Shown: piece after piece, positions 57,674 through 64,000 of the stretch
Layout: the number at the start of each line of letters is the position of its first letter
Position numbering within the stretch: the first letter of the stretch is position 1
Source of the DNA: a virus
Reading direction: 5' to 3' (one strand)
IMG/VR virus record: IMGVR_UViG_3300037189_015369
Location: 1-64,000 of that record
Length of the DNA: 64,000 bases
Position numbers and translations under genes: made by a program
Notes under the pieces: generated by a model
Told to the model about the DNA's origin: nothing
The model's database searches: none
The model's input: only the letters and a program-made list of their open reading frames with translations

Positions 57674-60600
57674 TTAGACAACTAAGTGCAGCTCAATGTT
57701 GTTGAGCGGCGCCGGGACAGTAAGGTCGAGCACGATTTCGATCCGATCCTTCAGCAGCGGGTGGATCTGCAGCGTACGGATAGATCCGTCGATGAGCTGC
57801 GAGCCCAGTTCTTCCGTGTTGCCGTTGGTCTTCAGGAAGTCGATGATCGCCTGTACTTCGTACGACAGACGACGCACCATACCGTCCTGCGCGTTCGTAC
57901 GGCCGATGAACGGCTTCAGACGGCGGTAGAACAGGTACGACATGCTGTCAACGTTACGACGAATCATTTCTTCCCTACGATTCAGATCGAGGTTATCGGT
58001 CGTGAGGCCGTGCCGTGTGAACGGTGTACCGTCACGATCCTCGGTCACAATCCACGTACCAGCTTCCGCCAGTCGGTTCAGCTGTGTCTCGTTGAAGTAC
58101 TTGTAAGAACGCGTGTAGTCGTCAAAACCAGCAACCTCAACGTTTGTCAGCGGTTGGTGCGGAACCACGCCGGAGACAAGGCCGGCCAGCGCGGCAGCAA
58201 GGTAGTAACCCGGCTGCACGACACCAGCTTCTCCAACCTGATCGGGCCACACGGCGCACACACGACGGTTCGAGAGCGAACCGGCTTGCTGCACAATGTC
58301 TTCCACAACCTCGTTGCGATCTCGGTTGTGGAAGATTTCAACGCGCTGCGGCACCGTCACGGCGAAATCGCCGCCGGAATACAGCAGAAGTGTCGACTCG
58401 GAAATAACCTGATCAACAACGTACTCTTCGTACTGCTCTTCACCGAAACCGTCGACCGTGTAGTTGTAACGGACGAGGTCGCCGGGGCGAACATCGTTGG
58501 TGATGAAGTAACCGTTGCCCGTCGTGACTGTTAGCCGCGTGTATTGCGTGTTGGTCGCGTTCGGGTCGTCAGACAGCGTCGCCAAAACCGGCTCCGCTAC
58601 TTCCTCACCGAGCACACCCTGCACAGCAACACCTTGACCAGCAACCTTCGCTACCGGGTGCGACTTCAGCGCGAAGAAACCGGCCTTCCAGTTGTTGGCA
58701 TACTCGTTCGACTCGCCGCCGATGTGCGCTGCCCACAGGTTTTGAATTCTGCGGTCAAACGTCATCGGAACGAGGTTGTACATATCGTCTCGGCCCTTGA
58801 TGCGCTCAAGAACCTGTACCCACTTGTCGAGGTCCGGCCCGAGCGAGCGACCTTCCTCGTCAAATTTCTCGGGATCGGCGACGGCTGTGTACTTAACCAC
58901 GGTGCCGTTGCTGTTGGAGAGCGCCTTGTAAACGCCCCACTTCAGCGGGTTATCGGGGTCAAGCTGGCCTTTGATGTTGTCGAGATCGGCAACGTCGCTG
59001 ATCGAGTTGACCTCGTCGGCCAGCTCAGACAGCCATTCGCGATATTCGACATACACTTTGCCGGACATGACGTTAAGGGGTTGCTCAGCGCCAGCGCTTG
59101 TCCACTCAGGGTGGTAAGCAACGATGCCTTCCTGCACGCAAATCTGCGTATCCTCGTACCAGAAGTTCGTCATCGGCGCAAAGCCGATTCGGTTCTTCGA
59201 GATTTGGATATCGTCTTTGATGAACAACTTAAGATCCATATCTTCGCCGCTGATCAGCTGGCAGGTCGCCGAAGCGCCTGCGCCAGCTTCGCTCGGAGCC
59301 GCAATCGTGATCGTCGGGGCCGATGTATAACCAGAACCACGGTTTGTAACCACAATAGCGACAACCTTGTCGTTGTTCGTACCGACAATGCTGCCGAGTA
59401 CCGCGTAGCCGGTAGCCCGAACATTTTGCACGAGGTTGCCAGTCGGGGCCGAGAACGTCACAGGCGGTGCGACAGTGTAACCACCACCGGCGGCTGTGAT
59501 GCTGACCGGACCAACTTTGTCAACCGGCGAGTTATCCTGCGTAAGCAGCGACGTCGGGAGGTCATCGCGGAGGATGAGTTTGCGCACCGGGCCAGCCTTG
59601 CTGGAGTTCACGGTGATGTACCACTTGTCACCCTTTCGCAGGCCGGGAACAGCGTAGCTATCTTCTTGGTCTGAAACAGCCGCAAAAAGAACCTTAACGC
59701 CATTTGTACCGATCGACACCGAGACGGCGTTTTCGCCGACTCCGTCGCCGGTTACTTCGGTCGGGCCAGAGAAATCGAGACCCTTGACCGTGCGTACAGT
59801 GATTTCCGGCAGTTCGGACCAGAGGCCGCCCTTGGTGCACTCAATCACATACGTATCGTTCTTGGCGCCCGTATACTTGCCAAGAATATCAACGTGGCCC
59901 ATCACGCCGTCCACCGACGTTTCAGTCGAGTAAACGCCGTCAGCGTCCGATACCGCTTTGACTTTTTCATATGTCTGATGGATGTCAAATTTCCACTTCT
60001 GGCCGACCACAAACTGATCAGCGCCCGAAGTTGTGAAACGAACTGACAGGCCGCGTGTACCGACAAATGTCACGCCGTCAGCGTCGTCAAAGTCGTTTGG
60101 CTGGATTTCGGCTACGTCGTCTGTGCCGCTACCGGAGATAACCCGGAGGCGGGCAGCGTTGCAACCCAAAATTGTGCTCTTGATAACTTCAACAACGTAC
60201 TCTTCTTCAACGTAGCCAGAAACAAGGCCGTTGTAGTCGTTAGCACCTTCGTCATCGGAGGTCAGCACGGTGACCGCAACAGCGTTGTCAACACCCTCGA
60301 TCTGCGTGACACTTACGTCAACGCCACTGGGGCTTTGAGCGCTATAGCTGTCTTGGTTATTAACGTCCGATACAGCCGGAAGAATACGCGACGGAACAAG
60401 GTCGCTGGCGAAACCGGTAACGTAAGTCTCCAGTACCGTCTCTTCACAGTCGTTGTCGGCGCTAACAGTGCGCAGACGCACAACGTCGCCGAGCTGAACA
60501 TCACGATCAAAAAACACACCCGTCGAGCGCGGGTAGGCAACGCCGTTCGACTTGAACGACAGCGTGCTCGACTGGATCCAGTTCATCTTGCCGGGAACGG

Positions 60601-60907
60601 CAGTGATTGTGGTGTCGCTCTCGCCCATGTTGTGGGCATAGTACTGCAGCATGGCGTCGTCGATGTAGACCTTGACGTAAGGCAGGTCGACAACGGAACC
60701 GGGCAGCCGCTGCGGCCACGGGTAGCAGGTGTCAGCAAGCCGGTCATACTGACCGAGCATCGCGTGCTTCTTTTCATCAGCAACGCTATAGCGATGAAGA
60801 ACAGCGTGCGGGCCAGCGATGTGGGCGCGCAGCGGCTCCGTGATCTCCGTGGGGACGATACGGAACTCTTGGAAGACTAATACTTGTGGTTTAACGTAGC
60901 TCGACAT
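57674..60907 (-). CDS. tail sheath protein, enlarged
   Basis: The C-terminal 280 residues (PHQPLTNVEVAGFDDYTRSY; NRLAEAGTWIVTEDRDG; TRHGLTTDNLDLNRREEMIR; RRLSYEVQAIIDFL) are the conserved sheath domain. The protein has 1077 residues, against about 660 in T4. Two similar domains lie at about 231-320 and 345-442 (GQKWKFDIH and GDKWYITVN mark their ends), and two GGGYTVAPPVTF-type strands at 474-486 and 524-536 form another insert. GGAGG precedes the ATG. Inserts probably decorate the tail surface. Confidence 0.92.
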   Translation of the reverse strand: MSSYVKPQVLVFQEFRIVPTEITEPLRAHIAGPHAVLHRYSVADEKKHAMLGQYDRLADTCYPWPQRLPGSVVDLPYVKVYIDDAMLQYYAHNMGESDTTITAVPGKMNWIQSSTLSFKSNGVAYPRSTGVFFDRDVQLGDVVRLRTVSADNDCEETVLETYVTGFASDLVPSRILPAVSDVNNQDSYSAQSPSGVDVSVTQIEGVDNAVAVTVLTSDDEGANDYNGLVSGYVEEEYVVEVIKSTILGCNAARLRVISGSGTDDVAEIQPNDFDDADGVTFVGTRGLSVRFTTSGADQFVVGQKWKFDIHQTYEKVKAVSDADGVYSTETSVDGVMGHVDILGKYTGAKNDTYVIECTKGGLWSELPEITVRTVKGLDFSGPTEVTGDGVGENAVSVSIGTNGVKVLFAAVSDQEDSYAVPGLRKGDKWYITVNSSKAGPVRKLILRDDLPTSLLTQDNSPVDKVGPVSITAAGGGYTVAPPVTFSAPTGNLVQNVRATGYAVLGSIVGTNNDKVVAIVVTNRGSGYTSAPTITIAAPSEAGAGASATCQLISGEDMDLKLFIKDDIQISKNRIGFAPMTNFWYEDTQICVQEGIVAYHPEWTSAGAEQPLNVMSGKVYVEYREWLSELADEVNSISDVADLDNIKGQLDPDNPLKWGVYKALSNSNGTVVKYTAVADPEKFDEEGRSLGPDLDKWVQVLERIKGRDDMYNLVPMTFDRRIQNLWAAHIGGESNEYANNWKAGFFALKSHPVAKVAGQGVAVQGVLGEEVAEPVLATLSDDPNATNTQYTRLTVTTGNGYFITNDVRPGDLVRYNYTVDGFGEEQYEEYVVDQVISESTLLLYSGGDFAVTVPQRVEIFHNRDRNEVVEDIVQQAGSLSNRRVCAVWPDQVGEAGVVQPGYYLAAALAGLVSGVVPHQPLTNVEVAGFDDYTRSYKYFNETQLNRLAEAGTWIVTEDRDGTPFTRHGLTTDNLDLNRREEMIRRNVDSMSYLFYRRLKPFIGRTNAQDGMVRRLSYEVQAIIDFLKTNGNTEELGSQLIDGSIRTLQIHPLLKDRIEIVLDLTVPAPLNNIELHLVV

Positions 60908-60959
60908 GCGTCAGCCTCCGTGCCTAAAAAACTTGTGTGCGGTATGGCGTTCAGGTCGT

Positions 60960-60988
60960 AGTATACACAACTACTTATTTGCAAAAAA
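60960..60988 (-). promoter_or_regulatory. promoter candidate before the sheath gene
   Basis: A good -10 element TATACT (60960-60965, minus strand) stands in the 100-base gap before the sheath start. A T-run lies 17 bases upstream in place of a normal -35, so a phage sigma factor or an activator may be needed. The gap contains no gene. Confidence 0.35.
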
Positions 60989-61007
60989 CACCCCACCGTA
61001 AATTTCA

Positions 61008-61718
61008 TTAACAAGACAGTAAATCTGATGCCTTGAAGACAATCCGCTTTAGGCGCGGCGCATACGGCTGGAGCGTCCAAGCTTCCTCGGCAACGTATGC
61101 AACAGTCACAGGAACGGCATATCCCTGAACGACCTCTTGAACTTCTCCTATGCCGCCTACCTCGGCGACGTAAAAACGGAATAAATCCATTTGTTCGCGA
61201 ATCAGCGGCGAAAAGTTTACGAGAAACTTTATAACCTCTGTCGCCAAAAATTCTGTTTCTGCGCCGGCGGAACTAAGGCAATACAACGTATGACTGCCTT
61301 CCCAAATTCCGGCGTAACTTACAGCTCCAGTATAATCGTTTGACGTTACGATGTCACCAATAGTTTGTTTTTGCCATTTCCAGCCGTTTCTTTTAATAAG
61401 TACAGCCGGACGTTTATCGGCGGTATTTGGCGCCCAGCGGGTGATACTTTCAATCAAAAGACCGCCTTTGTTATCACCAGCGTCTGACGGTCGCCACGCC
61501 CCCAGCGTTTCTACGTGCCGGCGAATGCGCGGCTCTTCTATATTATCTGGGTCCGAAAAGTGCCCAATTAATAGTTGGCGTAACAAACCCGTCATGACGT
61601 GCGGCCGCATGCCGTAAGAGCACAGCGAACTGACCCTATCGACCCGGTTTTCTGGTTGACTGCCGGCCGGGAACTGAGATTCAATTTCCGGCGGATTTGG
61701 TTCGTCGCAGGTACTCAC
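61008..61718 (-). CDS. tail/neck completion-type protein, 236 aa
   Basis: It starts with GTG at 61718, with AAGGA 8 bases upstream, and overlaps the small 51-aa gene by 38 bases. ESQFPAGSQPENRVDRVSSL is followed by a strand-rich domain (GGLLIESITRWAPNTADKRP; AVLIKRNGWKWQKQTIGDI) and a C-terminal part with IREQMDLFRFYVAEVGGIGE. The position before the sheath suggests a tail terminator or connector as T4 gp15, but the fold is not proven. Confidence 0.65.
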   Translation of the reverse strand: MSTCDEPNPPEIESQFPAGSQPENRVDRVSSLCSYGMRPHVMTGLLRQLLIGHFSDPDNIEEPRIRRHVETLGAWRPSDAGDNKGGLLIESITRWAPNTADKRPAVLIKRNGWKWQKQTIGDIVTSNDYTGAVSYAGIWEGSHTLYCLSSAGAETEFLATEVIKFLVNFSPLIREQMDLFRFYVAEVGGIGEVQEVVQGYAVPVTVAYVAEEAWTLQPYAPRLKRIVFKASDLLSC

Positions 61719-61836
61719 TGAGTTTGTCCTTTTTATTGACCAGCGAAACTATCACTTTTTCAAACAGTTTGATTTTACCGGGCCGGATGTCGACCTTGTC
61801 TAATTTTGGCTCAGCCGGGTTTTTACGCTTAGCCAT
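61681..61836 (-). CDS. small basic protein, 51 aa
   Basis: This short gene starts in a TAATG overlap with the stop at 61836-61838 and ends inside the next gene. It reads MAKRKNPAEPKLDKVDIRPG and continues with a basic helical part (KLFEKVIVSLVNKKDKLSEY), ending RRTKSAGN. The coupled start and the compact overlap with both neighbours support a real gene. Function unknown; perhaps a small virion or assembly factor. Confidence 0.65.
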   Translation of the reverse strand: MAKRKNPAEPKLDKVDIRPGKIKLFEKVIVSLVNKKDKLSEYLRRTKSAGN

Positions 61837-63140
61837 TAGATATCCCAAAAGCTATCAGGATTGGGGTTGTTATCGCAAAGTTTGAATTCTTCGGGTGTTG
61901 CAAGTGGGCGGCCACTTTCTGTCATTAACAGTATCGGGTCTCCGTCGTCTGTAGTATCTCCGAGTGCGGCGGTTGGCGTCCACGTACAAGCAAGGGTTGC
62001 GCCGGGGGCCGAAACATTAATAAAGTCTACATCGGGCCCGTACTCGCCGAGCTTTTCATATACAACAGCGTAGTCACCGGGATCCAGCGCAATAGATTGC
62101 GCCCAGCGCCCGTTTGCCGTTGTGGTTGTTGAACCCAACGCAAGATTTTTTGGTGTCGCCAGCCCGGTTACATCAAATACGTCTTTCAAAAATACGTATA
62201 ACGTCGCGCCCTGAATTGGGCAGCCGGCGGAATCTGTGTACGCGTAACGGTCATTGCCGCTGTGATTCTGGTCAACCGGCACGGAACCGCAGCCAGCGAT
62301 CGGTAACGTCGGTCCTACACGTTCCGCTGGTTCGCCGCCAACTTCGATTGCGTACGCTGTGTTACTGAGCGGCAACAAGCCCATCTGAATTTGATAAATA
62401 ATCGGCACGTTACGGATAGCCGCTGCAATTTGAATCGTCTCAACTAGCCACCGCTCATCGCTTGAGCCATTAACCCATATGTCGTTTTTGTTAATTGCCG
62501 GAAAGCCGATTACCCGAGCTGTAATGTACGGGTTTTCGCGTGTGATGCCCTTTAACTGCGCGTCTACACCTTCTTGAACTGTCTGGGTTGATAAGTCCCA
62601 GCACTGCATAGAGAGTGGCGGGTGATAACCTACTTCAAAGCCTGTTCCGTTGCATACAGGGCAATCAGAATCAATCACTTCTTGTGTTAGCTGATCGCGG
62701 CAACGGGCGCACGGATTCCCGAAACGATATGGCTTTAAAAGATAGCCGGGCACAGCGACGTATTTAAAACGCAGCTCTTCCTTGCGGATAACTTCGCGCG
62801 CAATTAACCAATCACGCTCGGGTAAGTCGCCATAGCAGTTAGCCGCTTGCGAAACGTATACGTCTGTCGGCGTGGTGAGAACGACGCGGTAGTGGTCAAG
62901 CAGGTCATAGCCGGCTTCACGCCACAACGGGTCATATGCCATGTACCCGTTTACAACTGGTGCGCCGACGTTCACCCAGTCTACGGCGTCACGCAGGCCG
63001 GTTTTCCCGATCTGCAGCTGAAAGACATACGGGCCCGAGTCTTTAAAGTCGCGCTCAAGTTGCCACCAAACACGGGTAGTTCCGCGGACCATGTGATCCA
63101 CCGAAACCCGGCGAAACGGAAAGATACGCGCCTGTGGCAT
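61836..63140 (-). CDS. virion structural protein with CxxC pairs, 434 aa
   Basis: It opens with beta strands (TTRVWWQLERDFKDSGPYVF). CARCRDQ near residue 145 and CPVCNGTGFE near 162 form a zinc knuckle like that of DnaJ. The last 120 residues are an Ig/carboxypeptidase-regulatory-type domain (ATLYVFLKDVFDVTGLATPK; GRWAQSIALDPGDYAVVYEK). The start at 63140 has no clear ribosome site; ATG 63092 with GGTGGAT upstream is an alternative. A neck or head-tail role is inferred. Confidence 0.7.
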   Translation of the reverse strand: MPQARIFPFRRVSVDHMVRGTTRVWWQLERDFKDSGPYVFQLQIGKTGLRDAVDWVNVGAPVVNGYMAYDPLWREAGYDLLDHYRVVLTTPTDVYVSQAANCYGDLPERDWLIAREVIRKEELRFKYVAVPGYLLKPYRFGNPCARCRDQLTQEVIDSDCPVCNGTGFEVGYHPPLSMQCWDLSTQTVQEGVDAQLKGITRENPYITARVIGFPAINKNDIWVNGSSDERWLVETIQIAAAIRNVPIIYQIQMGLLPLSNTAYAIEVGGEPAERVGPTLPIAGCGSVPVDQNHSGNDRYAYTDSAGCPIQGATLYVFLKDVFDVTGLATPKNLALGSTTTTANGRWAQSIALDPGDYAVVYEKLGEYGPDVDFINVSAPGATLACTWTPTAALGDTTDDGDPILLMTESGRPLATPEEFKLCDNNPNPDSFWDI

Positions 63141-63196
63141 AGTTTGACGTTACGGTCGGTTTAGCGTAATAAAAGTCTGTCAATCCACGCAAAACA

Positions 63197-64000
63197 TCAA
63201 TAACGGATACGAAGCGCATCCGTATATCCGGCATACTTATACGCCGAAGAAACTTCTCCGTAGCAGCTCTCTAGATTGATGCTTGCCTTTGTAGCTCGCA
63301 CCCAGTCGCGATAAGCTTGCCACCGAGCTTGGCCAGCACGTTCATAGCTGGCCTCTTTATTTTGGTCGTTAATTGACATACCGGCGGCTGTGTAATCGAA
63401 CTGGTTACGCCGGAATTGTTCAGCGACCATCATGAACAGGTTGGCGCAAATTCCTTCGAGCCAATGATATCTAAAAGGAAACGACTGGGTATTAAACACA
63501 GCGTCGATCGGGGGCGGTACTTCATTCCAGTACATAACTGGCCGCGAAATAGCCAGCGCAATTTCAGCGTCGTCAAACATTAAATTATCTAACAAGAAAC
63601 TTTCGCCGGGCGCAGAGTCACGCAGATGCAATCTAATTTCCGCGATACTTGGCGGCCCACCCGGCTGACCTACGCTGTCAAATGTGCTGCGAGAGATAAC
63701 AACAGAAAACGTGTTTGAAAAAATGACGCATGGTTGGCCGTTTAACTGTGCGGGTACGCTAACAAGCGCAATTTCTCCGTAATAAATACCCGGGACGCTC
63801 GTCATACCGGCGGTGAGCTGTACCGCAACCTTTCCGTTTTGCGGCTCTACCATAGTAGCCGGTAACTCCAAGGGCGCGTTTTGATTTCCGAGCGACAGCT
63901 GCTCTTTTAGCCGCATCACGATGACAAAGTCTTCGGACCCGGCGCAACTTGATAAATCGACTGGTTTGCCGTCGCGGTCGTGCATAACCCACTCAACTGT
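63197..64000 (-). CDS. virion structural protein, start beyond window
   Basis: The frame stays open to the right edge (TVEWVMHDRDGKPVDLS), so the start is outside. The visible 267 residues have a beta-rich first part (VIVMRLKEQLSLGNQ; GIYYGEIALVSVPAQL) and a helical second part with EIRLHLRDSAPGESFLL, DDAEIALAISRPVMYWNEVP and QFRRNQFDYTAAG. The DDAEIALAI-RP-x-x-YWNE block is one I associate with neck-type phage proteins, without a firm family name. Confidence 0.75.
   Translation of the reverse strand, partial: TVEWVMHDRDGKPVDLSSCAGSEDFVIVMRLKEQLSLGNQNAPLELPATMVEPQNGKVAVQLTAGMTSVPGIYYGEIALVSVPAQLNGQPCVIFSNTFSVVISRSTFDSVGQPGGPPSIAEIRLHLRDSAPGESFLLDNLMFDDAEIALAISRPVMYWNEVPPPIDAVFNTQSFPFRYHWLEGICANLFMMVAEQFRRNQFDYTAAGMSINDQNKEASYERAGQARWQAYRDWVRATKASINLESCYGEVSSAYKYAGYTDALRIRY

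Noticed and set aside
57686-58534. Plus-strand frame of 282 codons opposite the sheath C-terminus
   Set aside because: Same reason: it shadows the conserved sheath end and has no ribosome site.
58544-59674. Plus-strand frame of 376 codons opposite the sheath gene
   Set aside because: The sheath domain on the minus strand is certain; the plus frame is Arg/Val-rich with no motif and follows codon bias of the real gene.

Overview
The window is a 64-kb piece of the genome of a contractile-tailed (myovirus-type) bacteriophage of the large, lytic kind. The tail parts make this clear: tail sheath (57674-60907), tail tube (57201-57644), central spike (54196-57078), tape measure (48099-52781), a baseplate J-type protein (41552-43267) and a fibre block (25782-39155). 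The large terminase subunit is at 11704-13614. I see no integrase, lysis gene or major head gene here. The host is not proven. Several features point to a planctomycete-like or cyanobacteria-like host: a small secreted Cys-rich protein with a signal peptide, a Ycf46-type AAA ATPase beside DUF2997 and DUF1257 (Ycf35) genes, DUF6915/DUF6878-type proteins, and many cysteines in virion proteins.

Almost every gene is read leftward on the minus strand. Start and stop codons often overlap (TAATG, TGATG, ATGA), so the genes form long translationally coupled operons. Only three genes are on the plus strand: terminase, a 391-aa protein (19174-20349) and a 92-aa protein (22374-22652). Each begins in a CATG that is also the start of a leftward gene.

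Region by region. 1-4350: small hypothetical genes, a secreted Cys-rich protein and a left-handed beta-helix protein. 4353-8630: an AAA-ATPase module. 8734-11705: an acidic protein, a dNTP-hydrolase-like protein and small membrane proteins. 11704-13614: terminase. 13620-16539: small genes, a GNAT acetyltransferase, tRNA-Thr(UGU) and a pyrimidine-dimer-glycosylase-like protein. 16542-19175: a primase-like protein. 20290-25728: small genes including csrA and the only sizeable untranslated region (23956-24243). 25782-39155: collagen-like fibres, five paralogous fibre/baseplate proteins and a 642-aa appendage protein. 39180-48095: baseplate genes and a sigma-factor-like protein. 48099-54181: tape measure and likely tail chaperones. 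54196-60907: spike, tube and sheath. 61008-64000: neck/tail-completion-type proteins.

The most interesting signals are regulatory. The phage encodes a CsrA that keeps the RNA-contact residues L4, R6 and R44. Its own ribosome site lies in a small hairpin that includes the start codon. Another leader (23956-24009) can form two competing structures around its Shine-Dalgarno sequence, and one of them shows a CsrA-like AGGGA in a hairpin loop. Just upstream are a three-way-junction RNA (24135-24213) and, beyond the next gene, a 26-bp hairpin (23497-23569). In several of these structures the plus-strand mismatches become G-U pairs on the minus strand, the strand that is transcribed.
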